This document shows positions 45,420-54,497 of a stretch of 64,000 nt of DNA, in pieces. The notes below the pieces were generated by a model that saw nothing but the letters and a program-made list of their open reading frames with translations, was not told where the DNA came from and searched no databases. Numbering within the stretch: position 1 is the stretch's first letter; every line of letters begins with the position of its first letter. Position numbers and translations under genes: made by a program. The stretch comes from Rivularia sp034931125. Its GTDB lineage: Bacteria > Cyanobacteriota > Cyanobacteriia > Cyanobacteriales > Nostocaceae. The stretch spans positions 50,630 through 114,629 of the forward strand of contig NZ_JAYGHM010000019.1 in NCBI RefSeq assembly GCF_034931125.1. Direction: 5' to 3'.

Positions 45420-46400
45420 ATGGCGCAAACAATCTTAATTTTGGCAGCAAATCCTAAAGGCACTCCACAGGTACGTTTAGATGAGGAAGTGCGAGATATT
45501 GGAGAAGGATTACAGCGAGCAAAGCACCGTGAAGAGTTTATCTTAGAACAAAAGTGGGCAGTGCGACCGAGGGACATCCAGCGGGCTATGCTGGATATCA
45601 ATCCTTCTATTGTTCATTTTTCTGGACATGGAACAGAGGGTGAAGGTTTAGTATTTGAAGATGAAACAGGTTCGTCAAAACTAGTTGATGGAGAAGCCTT
45701 AGCGGGACTTTTTGAACTATTCGAGGAGCAACTTAAGTGTGTTGTTCTTAACGGCTGTTATTCCGAAGTGCAAGCAGAAGCGATCGCACAACACGTTAAT
45801 TATGTAATTGGCATGAAAAAGGCGATCGGTGATAAAGCAGCAATTGAATTTGCTGTCGGTTTTTACGATGCTTTAGGTTCTGGGAAACCCGTGGAATTTG
45901 CTTACAAATTTGGTTGTGCTGCAATTCGGTTAGCAGGTATTCCAGAGCAATTAACACCTGTTCTGAAGAGAAAGCCAAATCCAGCCTTCTCTAAAATAGA
46001 GCAGGCATTGGAGAAAAAAGACTGGAAAGAAGCCGATCAAGAAACTAAGAATTTGATACTCGATTTAGCCAAGCCCTCCGACAAAAACAATTTAAAAAAC
46101 GAAGATATCGAAAACATATCCTGTACAGACATAAAGCATATCAACCACCTTTGGGAAAAATTCAGCAATAACAAATTTGGCTTTAGAATCCAGCAGTCAA
46201 TATGGGAAAAGAGCCGTAAGGATTACAATACTTTTGCTAAACAAGTCGGCTGGCCGAACGATTATGATCATTTGAAATTCGATTCCACTACAATAGATAA
46301 ACCTGATGGACATCTCCCTGCGGCATATACTATTGATTTACCGGGTGAAGGGTTCCCACAGGATAAGTGGTTTTCTCTCGTCAAGGATTGTCAGTGGTAG
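45420..46400 (+). CDS. CHAT protease fused to GUN4 domain
   Basis: A 326-residue two-domain protein. Residues about 1-175 form a CHAT caspase-like domain with catalytic His70 (VHFSGHG) and Cys113 (VVLNGCYS). Residues about 190-305 form a GUN4 domain (ALEKKDWKEADQETKNLIL, INHLWEKFSNNKFGF, DGHLPAAY), which in other proteins binds Mg-porphyrins. It could thus be a protease whose activity depends on tetrapyrrole state, but this is inference. The N-terminal half is close to the CHAT protein at 60811. No partner gene is adjacent. Confidence 0.82.
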   Translation: MAQTILILAANPKGTPQVRLDEEVRDIGEGLQRAKHREEFILEQKWAVRPRDIQRAMLDINPSIVHFSGHGTEGEGLVFEDETGSSKLVDGEALAGLFELFEEQLKCVVLNGCYSEVQAEAIAQHVNYVIGMKKAIGDKAAIEFAVGFYDALGSGKPVEFAYKFGCAAIRLAGIPEQLTPVLKRKPNPAFSKIEQALEKKDWKEADQETKNLILDLAKPSDKNNLKNEDIENISCTDIKHINHLWEKFSNNKFGFRIQQSIWEKSRKDYNTFAKQVGWPNDYDHLKFDSTTIDKPDGHLPAAYTIDLPGEGFPQDKWFSLVKDCQW

Positions 46401-46493
46401 CGTGGGTTACGACGTTCCTTCTAGCGAATTAAATATTTTTTATTGAAAGTTCCTTATGATGCAATACAGTTCAGTTAAGCCCAAAAAATTAAA

Positions 46494-46580
46494 TTGTGTA
46501 GGTTGGGTTGAGGAACGAAACCCAACGTTCTCAAACCTTTGTTGGGTTTCACTCCGTTCAACCCAACCGACAATTATTCT
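46494..46580. repeat. Imperfect palindrome with aacccaac arms
   Basis: gtaggttgggttgaggaacg... is mirrored by ...cgttcaacccaaccgac, with inner gaaacccaac/gttgggtttc arms. The long inverted repeat of about 80 bp resembles a MITE-like element common in cyanobacterial intergenic DNA. Confidence 0.7.
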
Positions 46581-46653
46581 TAACTGAACGGTATTGCCTT
46601 ATGATGATTTTTTTATAGTCACCTCAAATATCTTTTGAGAGCGATAAAAATTA

Positions 46654-46959
46654 TTAAATTTCAATATTTCTTTGTTTCCAGTAATTCGGTTTTCGCTTAC
46701 TATGCGCGATTGCAATAACCCAAATCACTTCTTCAAGCTCCGTATAAAAAATCAGATAGGGAAAACGTTGCATAGTATAACGACGTATTCCTTCAATCTT
46801 ATGTGGGGTTCCTAAATTGGGATTTTGCTGAATTTTAAGAATAACTTTTTCCACTTCAGAGAGTAAATCTAGTCCCAAGCCTACTTTTTGAGCTTCATAA
46901 TAAGCTATTGCAGCATCAAGCTCCTTTCGAGCTTCGGTGTGGATAACAATAAACTTCAC
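46654..46959 (-). CDS. RelE/ParE family toxin
   Basis: A 101-residue toxin of the ParE/RelE superfamily (FIVIHTEARKELDAAIAYYEAQK; GIRRYTMQRFPYLIFYTELEEVIWVIAIAHSKRKP). ParE members poison DNA gyrase and RelE members cleave mRNA; the subgroup cannot be settled here, although the sequence looks more ParE-like. The start overlaps the antitoxin stop by 4 bp. Confidence 0.85.
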   Translation of the reverse strand: MKFIVIHTEARKELDAAIAYYEAQKVGLGLDLLSEVEKVILKIQQNPNLGTPHKIEGIRRYTMQRFPYLIFYTELEEVIWVIAIAHSKRKPNYWKQRNIEI

Positions 46960-47186
46960 GAATACTTTTCTCGTAACTCAGAAAAAACTTGAGATGATAA
47001 TTCTCCAATGGCTGTTTTGCGATTAATATCCTCCAACCGTTGGGTTAATTCCGTATCCCAAGCAATTTCTAGATTATCATCTATACCCTCATCTAGAGAA
47101 TGAATTAAAAAGTAGGCAATTTCAGCACGTTCTTTTCCAGAAAGCTGAGAAAGTTCAAGTTTAAGTTTTTCTCCAGTTTCACTCAT
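46956..47186 (-). CDS. Addiction-module antitoxin (TIGR02574-like)
   Basis: A small antitoxin of about 76 residues, starting at ATG 47186 (MSETGEKLKLELSQLSGKERAEIAYFLI); a longer frame begins at 47207. The C-terminus (WDTELTQRLEDINRKTAIGELSSQVFSELREKY) fits the putative addiction-module component family that pairs with ParE/RelE toxins. Coupled to the toxin by a 4-bp overlap. Confidence 0.82.
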   Translation of the reverse strand: MSETGEKLKLELSQLSGKERAEIAYFLIHSLDEGIDDNLEIAWDTELTQRLEDINRKTAIGELSSQVFSELREKYS

Positions 47187-47360
47187 ACTTTGGAGTCTCC
47201 GCAACAATTCTAATTGTAGCCTCAGTTATGTGATTGTAACTGCTTTACAGTAAAATTGCGATCGCAATACTTAGCTTGTTGGGAAGTGCGATCGCTGTGA
47301 TAATTACCTTATTAATAATCTATAACATTGGAGATGGTATTTTTTCTAAGGGATAGCTAC

Positions 47361-47813
47361 TTATACCAGCCCAAATTCTTGAATTGCTGGATAAAAGTTC
47401 TGATTTTCATGACTGGGACGACTAAGTTTTATTAATGCAAAACGCTGTAATGGTGTCAGTTTTTTCCATTGTTCAACTGTAATATTAACGCCACATTCTA
47501 CCGCTTTTGTTTGTGTAATATCGGGAATTTCTTTCTCATTCATCCAAGCAGGATTGTCTTCTACAGCAAGTTCGCTTGCAGCAGTTCCTGTCTTTTCAAT
47601 AATCAAGTTTTGTAAATATTCTCGATAATTTTGACATTCTTCTGCGCTTATGCAGGGCATTTCAACTAAAGTTTGTCTTTCTTGTTCTGTAAATTGATGC
47701 CAGTGAGATAATTTCAGCTTGACTCCGCAGTTGTCAAGTTTGAAACGTACCTGCATGGGGATGCAGCGCAAACTATCGACAAAATCAGCCTCGAATTTAA
47801 AAAAGTCGCTCAT
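47361..47813 (-). CDS. narM: Nitrate reductase-associated protein NarM
   Basis: A 150-residue protein of the NarM family, needed for active NarB in cyanobacteria. The family start FFKFEADFVDSLRCIPMQVRFKLDNCGVKL and the segment LTPLQRFALIKLSRPSHEN are visible. It lies downstream of narB on the same strand, fitting the nitrate assimilation set. No enzymatic motif is seen; it probably assists cofactor insertion or maturation (inference). Confidence 0.85.
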   Translation of the reverse strand: MSDFFKFEADFVDSLRCIPMQVRFKLDNCGVKLKLSHWHQFTEQERQTLVEMPCISAEECQNYREYLQNLIIEKTGTAASELAVEDNPAWMNEKEIPDITQTKAVECGVNITVEQWKKLTPLQRFALIKLSRPSHENQNFYPAIQEFGLV

Positions 47814-48049
47814 TGGATATTAAAAATTGAGTATTCGATCTTATTTTCTCTTTTTATTATCCGAAAACTTTGTAAATCTAGTATTCCAGATATTTAGATC
47901 CCAACCCCGTAAAAAAGGTCGGCTGTTGACAACCTATATTTTCTCAAAAATTCTGTAACTCTCGTTACTTTTTATTAAAATAAACGGTTACATTCACTAC
48001 ATTTTATCTAAAATGAAATTGCGGAATAATTTATGAAGAGATTTTTGAG

Positions 48050-48265
48050 ATGAATGTTAAACATTTGGACGGTCATATAGAAAATAATGCCGATTTTAGT
48101 CAGCATCAAAATAATCTTCGCATGATTCTTCTAGTTGTATTCGGTTCGTTTGTTTTAGGTGCAATTCCGATTACTTATGGTTTGAGGTTGACACCGGCAT
48201 CAAGTCAGAATACGGTAACGGTTCCTGGTGAAGCAACTCTTTGGAAATCTGTCGGGGAAAGGTAA
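48050..48265 (+). CDS. Small membrane-segment ORF overlapping the narB 3' end
   Basis: A 71-codon frame (MNVKHLDGHIENNADFSQHQ) with one hydrophobic segment (MILLVVFGSFVLGAIPITYG). It is antisense to the last 95 bp of narB. The coherent membrane segment hints at a real gene front that has lost its 3' part, or a small membrane protein; the overlap also allows a chance frame. Confidence 0.35.
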   Translation: MNVKHLDGHIENNADFSQHQNNLRMILLVVFGSFVLGAIPITYGLRLTPASSQNTVTVPGEATLWKSVGER

Positions 48266-50462
48266 CTGGTACCAACTGGACCGCACAAGCTTTCAATTCT
48301 GGCTCTAAGGAAATGGGACAAGCTGCGGAATGAGTCAAGTTGTTCGCTTCGGCATCGTCAGCCCACAAAGCACCCCAGTGCATGGGAACAAACACGGTTT
48401 TAGGAGCGATCGCCTTAGTTACTTTCGCTGGAAATTTAGCTGTTCCGCGACGGGATTTTATTTCTATCCAATCTCCGTCTGTAATTTCTAATTTGGCTGC
48501 ATCGCGGGGATGAATTTCGATGAAGGGGTGGGGATGCATTTTGACGATTTTCTCAATTCTTCCCGTGCGGGTTTGGGTGTGCCAGTGACCGTATAATCTC
48601 CCAATTGTAAGAACGAAGGGATACTCTTCAGACGGTGGTTCTGCTAAACCGCGAGAATGATAAGCCGCAAATTTTGCTCTACCATCTGGGGTCTGAAAGC
48701 GTAAATCGGTGTAAAGCCGCTTGCCTTGAAGTGGTTCTTTTTCAGTAAACCCTTTTAATAAAGATGACCAGAAACCAGAATCATTTTCCTCGATTTCTAT
48801 CTCTGCTTTTTGGGTATCGTACCACTGCATTGGGCCAATATTTGCCAAATTTTCGTGACTAATTTCTCCCATATCGCAAGGGCGATCGCGAGTTAACTGC
48901 ACGAATTCGCGGTGAACTGCGGCTGCATTGGTAAAAGCAAATTGTTCGTGAAAACCAAGACGACGACCGACTTCGGCAAAGATTTCCCAATCGGCTTTAG
49001 CAACACCCGGGGGTTCTCGAAACTGCGGACACAAGGTCACAACTCGTTCTGAATTAGTCATGGTTCCAGTTTTTTCGCTCCATTGGGCTGCGGGTAATAA
49101 AATGTGAGCGTAAGCAGAAGTTTCGGTGGGATAATAAGCGTCTTGATAAATCGTTAAGGGAGATTTGAGTAAAGCGGCTTTGGTTCGCTGCAAATCTGGC
49201 ATACTTACGGCTGGGTTAGTGGCTGCAATCCATAATAAATCGACTTCACCCGTTTCCAAGCCAGTAATCATACTCCATGCATCGCGACCGGGTTCTTGAG
49301 AAATCTGTCCTGGATGCAAACCCCAAACTTGCTCTACCTCGGCTCGATGTTGGGCATTCTTCACCGAGCGATATCCGGGGAGAATATGCGATAAACCTCC
49401 AGCTTCTCTACCACCCATTGCATTGGGTTGTCCGGTTAATGAAAATGGTCCCGCACCAGGTTTGCAAATATTTCCCGTCATCAAATGCAGATTAATCAAG
49501 GTACGAACTTTAGCGGTACCCTCGGAAGATTGATTTATCCCCATTGACCATAAAGACAACACTTTTTTAGATTCAGCCCAGTAACGTGCTGCTTGTTCTA
49601 GCTCATCTGTACCAATACCGCATTTTTGCGAAACTACTTCCGGTGGATAATCTTGGATAATTTGAACGTAATCAGGAAATCCTTGAGTACATTCATCAAT
49701 AAATAAGCTATCAAAAGCACCCCAACGCATTAATAAATGAGCAATACCGTTGAATAAATCAATATCTGTCCCTGGGTTAATTGCCAAATGTAAATCTGCA
49801 ACTTCTGCCGTTTGCGTCCTGCGGGGGTCCACAACAATCATTTTGACGTTGCGATTTTTTTTGTGATGCTTTCGCAAACGGTTAAAAATAATCGGGTGAC
49901 ATTCTGCGGTGTTGGTACCAATCAAAAAAGCGCAATCGGTTAATTCTAAATCTTCATAACAACAAGGTGGTCCGTCAGCACCGAAGCTTTGCGTATAGCC
50001 AGCAACGGCTGAAGACATACATAATCGCGAATTTGCATCAAAATTATTAGTTCCCAAACAGCCTTTAATTAATTTTTGAGCAATATAATAGTCTTCAGTT
50101 TGAAACTGACCGGAACCGTACATACAAATAGCATCCGCACCGCGATTTTGGCGAATTATTTGAATCCGTTCCACAATTTTATTAAAAGCTTCATCCCAAC
50201 TTACCTCTAGGAAAGATTCTGACAGAGAATCTCGCATCATTGGATATTTCAAACGATTTTGGTCGAGAGATTCAGTAACAGTAGCTCCCTTAACACAAAC
50301 CATACCTTTGGATGAAGGATGACTTTTATCACCGACTACCTTCCAAATCGGATTACCTTGACTATCTCGATGAGTTGCACGTCCTGATGCTGCGGGAGGA
50401 AAAACCTCTAAACCGCACCCAACACCACAATAAGGACAAAGAGTTTTAACAGATTCGGACAT
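48171..50462 (-). CDS. narB: Ferredoxin-nitrate reductase NarB
   Basis: Molybdopterin (bis-MGD) enzyme reducing nitrate to nitrite in the cytoplasm with ferredoxin. N-terminal [4Fe-4S] ligands are Cys9, Cys12, Cys16 (LCPYCGVGCGL) and Cys56 (GMVCVKGA). Core molybdopterin oxidoreductase motifs follow (ICMYGSGQFQTEDYYIAQK; NPGTDIDLFNGIAHLL), and the C-terminal MGD-binding domain ends near LKACAVQLVPV. The last roughly 30 residues (FPRQISKELLHQEP...) appear unrelated to the family and are antisense to a small plus-strand ORF. Third gene in the nirA-nrtP-narB-narM order. Confidence 0.95.
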   Translation of the reverse strand: MSESVKTLCPYCGVGCGLEVFPPAASGRATHRDSQGNPIWKVVGDKSHPSSKGMVCVKGATVTESLDQNRLKYPMMRDSLSESFLEVSWDEAFNKIVERIQIIRQNRGADAICMYGSGQFQTEDYYIAQKLIKGCLGTNNFDANSRLCMSSAVAGYTQSFGADGPPCCYEDLELTDCAFLIGTNTAECHPIIFNRLRKHHKKNRNVKMIVVDPRRTQTAEVADLHLAINPGTDIDLFNGIAHLLMRWGAFDSLFIDECTQGFPDYVQIIQDYPPEVVSQKCGIGTDELEQAARYWAESKKVLSLWSMGINQSSEGTAKVRTLINLHLMTGNICKPGAGPFSLTGQPNAMGGREAGGLSHILPGYRSVKNAQHRAEVEQVWGLHPGQISQEPGRDAWSMITGLETGEVDLLWIAATNPAVSMPDLQRTKAALLKSPLTIYQDAYYPTETSAYAHILLPAAQWSEKTGTMTNSERVVTLCPQFREPPGVAKADWEIFAEVGRRLGFHEQFAFTNAAAVHREFVQLTRDRPCDMGEISHENLANIGPMQWYDTQKAEIEIEENDSGFWSSLLKGFTEKEPLQGKRLYTDLRFQTPDGRAKFAAYHSRGLAEPPSEEYPFVLTIGRLYGHWHTQTRTGRIEKIVKMHPHPFIEIHPRDAAKLEITDGDWIEIKSRRGTAKFPAKVTKAIAPKTVFVPMHWGALWADDAEANNLTHSAACPISLEPELKACAVQLVPVTFPRQISKELLHQEPLPYSDLMPVSTSNHK

Positions 50463-50779
50463 ATTTTATTTTAGGTGATTAAATATTTAAAAGAATTTAA
50501 AAGATTCTCTACTCAATAATTTTCTCAAAAGATTTCTAATAAAAAAATTAATCAAACCAGACATTCAGCAAAAGTGATAAATCATTGATTACAAACAAAA
50601 ATTTATTTTAAGTTCTTTTCTCTTTAAAATAATTTAACTATAGCTTTTTCTCCGCGTACCTTTGCGTTAAAAAAACATCCAATACTCAATCCTTCCCCTC
50701 TCATCAATCAAACTCAAAAAAAGGAACCGATAAATAATACTTCATACATCGATTCCTCAATAAAACAAAAACTTAAATT
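50463..50779. other. Spacer between narB and nrtP
   Basis: 317 bp, AT-rich, with no gene. A possible weak promoter for narB may be here. No hairpin with a T-run was identified. Confidence 0.5.
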
Positions 50780-52327
50780 CTATGAACGAATTCCTTTAGA
50801 TTCCATTACCAATTCCGAATACTCCTCCTCACCTTCATGATGTTCCGCAAAAGAACCTTCGGGTTCTTTCAAAAAGAACCAGCATAAGAAAGCAACAATC
50901 AAAGCCACAATACCCATCGTCTGGAAAAACACTGTATTCGACTGAGCAATAACTGCTGGGGTCTGCTCTCCACCACCACTCAACCATTCTGGTAGCAAAC
51001 TAAATATAGTCAAATAAGCAACCGCACCAACGTTTCCATAAGCTCCAACGTTACCAGCAATTTGTCCTGTTACCCGACGCTTCACCAAAGGAACGATCGC
51101 AAATGTTGAACCCTCTCCAGCTTGTACGAAAAACGAACAAGCCATAGTCAGCACAATAGCTAAAGGTAGCCACCAGCCACTACCAACCGAACCCATCATC
51201 ATGTAGCCTATACCCATACCAGCAGTGAGCACTGCCATAGTTATTCTACGACTACCTAGTTTATCGGAAATTAAACCACCACCAGGACGAGACATCAGGT
51301 TCATAAAAGCGTAGCTAGAAGCAATCATCCCTGCTGCTGCTGGGTTTAAAGTAAATGTTCCTTCAAAAAATGCCGGAAGCATCGAAACTACAGCTAATTC
51401 TGAACCGAAGTTCACTACATAAGTAAGTTCTAGAATCGCTACTTGAGAAAAATTGTAACGGTCTTTCGCTGGATATTTTTTCTGACCCGAAAGCAAGTCT
51501 TTATTTACAACCCAACAGTTGTAAGCCTGGAATAAATATAAACCTGCTAATCCAGCCAAAACTAGCAAGAGAGTTTCATCACCATACAACTTAGCTTTTT
51601 TCAAGCGCCAAGCTAGAACCATCAAAATACCCGTTAGGGGTAAATTCATTAACATTAAAAACCAGAAATCGCGGACGCTGGTTACTTCTAAACCTCTAGC
51701 ATTCTTGGGCTTTTGATAAACTTTTCCAGGAGGATGATCTTGTACGTTGAAGAAATACACAATTCCATAAAGGGCTGCAACGATACCGCTTCCAGCAACA
51801 CATAACCGCCAATTCAACGCACCACCTGCTCCAAACGCTAAGAATGCACCGATTGTAGGTAAAGTAAAAGCCGCAGCAGCCGAACCAAAGTTACCCCAAC
51901 CTCCATAGATTCCCTCAGCTAAACCAATCTCTTTGGGAGGAAACCATTCTGCAACCATGCGGATACCAATTACAAACCCCGCACCGACGATACTCAATGC
52001 CAAACGGCTAATTACTAGCTGTGTAAAGTTTTGAGCGCTGGCAAAAGCAATACAGGGAATCGCTGCATAAATCAGCAATAACGAATAAGTAATTCTCGGA
52101 CCGAATCTATCTAATAGCATCCCGATGATGATTCGGGCTGGAACAGTCAAAGCAACGTTACAAATTGCCAGAGTTCTAATCTGACCAACTTCTAAACCAA
52201 AGTCTGCTTGTACCTGCGTTGCTAGGGGAGCGAGGTTAAACCAAACAAAGAACGATAAAAAGAAGGCAAACCAAGTCATATGCAGGATTTTGTACCTGCC
52301 GCGAAAAGATAACAATTCTGAGAGCAT
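50780..52327 (-). CDS. nrtP: Nitrate/nitrite transporter NrtP (MFS, NNP family)
   Basis: A 515-residue major facilitator with about 12 membrane spans. It has NNP-family signatures (FFVWFNLAPLATQVQADFGL; GWGNFGSAAAAFTLPTIGA near 140-165; SGGWWLPLA-type glycine-rich spans) and a long hydrophilic loop after the sixth to eighth spans. Imports nitrate (and nitrite) into the cell, replacing the ABC-type NrtABCD of some cyanobacteria. Downstream of nirA by 170 bp. Confidence 0.93.
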   Translation of the reverse strand: MLSELLSFRGRYKILHMTWFAFFLSFFVWFNLAPLATQVQADFGLEVGQIRTLAICNVALTVPARIIIGMLLDRFGPRITYSLLLIYAAIPCIAFASAQNFTQLVISRLALSIVGAGFVIGIRMVAEWFPPKEIGLAEGIYGGWGNFGSAAAAFTLPTIGAFLAFGAGGALNWRLCVAGSGIVAALYGIVYFFNVQDHPPGKVYQKPKNARGLEVTSVRDFWFLMLMNLPLTGILMVLAWRLKKAKLYGDETLLLVLAGLAGLYLFQAYNCWVVNKDLLSGQKKYPAKDRYNFSQVAILELTYVVNFGSELAVVSMLPAFFEGTFTLNPAAAGMIASSYAFMNLMSRPGGGLISDKLGSRRITMAVLTAGMGIGYMMMGSVGSGWWLPLAIVLTMACSFFVQAGEGSTFAIVPLVKRRVTGQIAGNVGAYGNVGAVAYLTIFSLLPEWLSGGGEQTPAVIAQSNTVFFQTMGIVALIVAFLCWFFLKEPEGSFAEHHEGEEEYSELVMESKGIRS

Positions 52328-52497
52328 CGATTAACCTCACGTATAGTTCGTAGTAGAAATTACTTTCAAGTTTTGCCTATTCTGAAAATAGGAATTTGAT
52401 TAATTATGTTTGTTACGGCTGAAATATTCAGTACTAATTGGTACCGTTAAACTAAGCGTAATTACTAGTAAAGCATATGCGTTTAATGCTTGGAAAA

Positions 52498-54042
52498 CTA
52501 GTTTTGCTTGGGCTTTGCACCAAAATCTTCTATCAATATACGCCTTAAGACGGAGTTAATCTCGTCACAAGGAATACCTTTCTGTACGCAAGTGCCTAAT
52601 TGGGCATCTTTACCTACCTTGCCACCCATGTACAAGTCCACCCCTTCAACCGTCTTGCCATCTTGACGAACTTTGGTTCCCATCAGTCCGATATCGGCTA
52701 CCTGGGGTTGTCCGCAGGAGTTAGGACAGCCTGTCCAATGGATTCTTACAGATTTGGGCATATCCAATTCTGCATCAAGCTGTTTAGCTAAAGCCAAGGC
52801 TCGATTTTTGGTTTCTACCAGCGCAAAGTTACAATATTGAGAACCCGTACAGGATACCAGCGCTCTTTCTAAGGGTTCGGGTTTAATCGCAAATTTTTGC
52901 AGCAAAGGTTCGGTAAGAAAATCTTCTAAATTATCGTCAAGAATATTGGGAATAATTACGTTTTGCTCGACAGTTAAACGAACTTCACAGCTACCGTAAA
53001 CTTCGGCTAACCGGGCTAAGTCGAACATATCTTGAGCGTAAAGTCGTCCTACGGGAACGTGCAAACCAACGTAGTTTAAACCGGGTTGCTTTTGCTGATG
53101 AACGCCGATGCAGTCGCGTTTTTCCCAGTCGATTTCGTCTTTCTCGGCTGCGATCGCTAAAGTACTTCCAAATTCTTGTTCCACAATTGAACGGAATTTA
53201 TCGATTCCTAATTCATCAATTAACCACATTAAGCGCGATTTTTGACGATTTGCGCGGGAACCGTTATCTCGGAAAACAGATAAAATCGCCCGACATAAAT
53301 CCACAACATCGTTATTAGGAGGAACCCAAGCATTTAAAGGTATTGCACCATCACAACGTTTGGCTGAGAAAAAGCCACCAACTAAAACGTTGAATCCTAA
53401 TTCTCCATTTTTATAAGCTGGAACAAAGGCTATATCGTTGATTTCAGCATGAACTGAATTATCCCGTCCACCTTCGATCGCAATATTGAATTTACGAGGA
53501 AGATTGGTAAATGCATAATTACCTTCACCATTGTTAGTAATCATGTCCTGAACTTTCTGCACCAATTCACGGGTATCAATTAGTTCCGAGGCATCAATTC
53601 CCGCAACTGGCGAACCAGTTATATTACGAACATTATCCATCCCCGACTGCATAGAAGTCATTCCTACTGCATCCAAACGACGAAAAATATCCGGTATATC
53701 TTCGAGACGAACTCCCCGCAACTGAATATTTTGGCGAGTTGTAATATCAGCACAACCATCTGCACCGTAACGTTGGATTATTTGTGCAAGTACGCGCAAC
53801 TGGTTGCTAGATAAAATCCCGCTAGGAGTTCGCATCCGCAACATGAATTTACCTGGTGTCACGGGACGATAGAAAACTCCTACCCATTTAAGACGATGTT
53901 CCAAATCGGATTTTTCCATCGCTTCCCAACCAATTTGGGCAAAATTTTCTAATTCATCTTTAATGGCTAGACCATCTTTTTCCGCTTTAATTTTTTCAAA
54001 TTTATTAAGAGTGGTAGCTTTATCGGATTGAGTCGTAGACAT
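52498..54042 (-). CDS. nirA: Ferredoxin-nitrite reductase NirA
   Basis: Reduces nitrite to ammonium with ferredoxin electrons. The protein has 514 residues. Ligands of the siroheme/[4Fe-4S] centre are in CTGSQYCNFA (Cys398 and Cys404) and GCPNSCGQPQVADIG; N-terminal half-repeats include LRMRTPSGILSSNQLRVLAQ and TTRQNIQLRGVRLED. First gene of the nitrate set. Such operons are normally NtcA-activated, but I found no perfect GTA-N8-TAC in the 450 bp upstream; a taatataat -10-like stretch lies at about 54095-54105. Confidence 0.95.
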   Translation of the reverse strand: MSTTQSDKATTLNKFEKIKAEKDGLAIKDELENFAQIGWEAMEKSDLEHRLKWVGVFYRPVTPGKFMLRMRTPSGILSSNQLRVLAQIIQRYGADGCADITTRQNIQLRGVRLEDIPDIFRRLDAVGMTSMQSGMDNVRNITGSPVAGIDASELIDTRELVQKVQDMITNNGEGNYAFTNLPRKFNIAIEGGRDNSVHAEINDIAFVPAYKNGELGFNVLVGGFFSAKRCDGAIPLNAWVPPNNDVVDLCRAILSVFRDNGSRANRQKSRLMWLIDELGIDKFRSIVEQEFGSTLAIAAEKDEIDWEKRDCIGVHQQKQPGLNYVGLHVPVGRLYAQDMFDLARLAEVYGSCEVRLTVEQNVIIPNILDDNLEDFLTEPLLQKFAIKPEPLERALVSCTGSQYCNFALVETKNRALALAKQLDAELDMPKSVRIHWTGCPNSCGQPQVADIGLMGTKVRQDGKTVEGVDLYMGGKVGKDAQLGTCVQKGIPCDEINSVLRRILIEDFGAKPKQN

Positions 54043-54497
54043 GGCTATCTCAGGTTAAGAATCCAAGGTTGTGTAGTATAAAACTATTGCAAACATTATA
54101 TTAATCGGACAATTTAATAAGTATTTTTAACCCCAACATTCTCAATTCGGTTGTTTCAAAGTTTACTTTAGTTAAGTAATCATTAAATCGATAAATGTCT
54201 TGATTCTTTTGTATCGCTTGTAACTTTTTTAGATGTTTTTTGATACTTTGATGCAATAATTGAATATTTATTATCCGGTTTTGGTATTTGGTAATCGAGC
54301 GACAATATTGCGGTTTTCAGTTGGGTGCAATACACGCTCAACCTCACCCCCTTCTTTATTAAGGAGAGGGGTGGAAGGAGAGGGGTGAGGTTCAATATGT
54401 ACTCAACTCAACCGTAATTCGCTATATTGCATCGTCCATTGGTAGCTCTTAAAGAATGAAATTCATGACAAGCTAGAGAAAAGCTTAATTTTTTAGT
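54043..54497. other. Divergent intergenic region, nirA to HEAT gene
   Basis: 455 bp between divergent genes. It carries a cctcacccccttctt-type palindrome at about 54340-54395 (with ggggtgagg), likely a dispersed repeat, and AT-rich promoter DNA. A GTA-N8-TAT near-match to an NtcA site lies at 54414-54427, closer to the HEAT gene than to nirA. Confidence 0.5.

Noticed and set aside
54183..54395. Minus-strand 70-codon frame upstream of nirA
   Set aside because: Its first part is encoded by the cctcaccc palindromic repeat and it has no family resemblance.
54043..54497. Perfect NtcA site (GTA-N8-TAC) expected upstream of nirA
   Set aside because: Every GTA in the spacer was checked by eye; none is followed by TAC at the right distance. 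Only a GTA-N8-TAT far from nirA is present.
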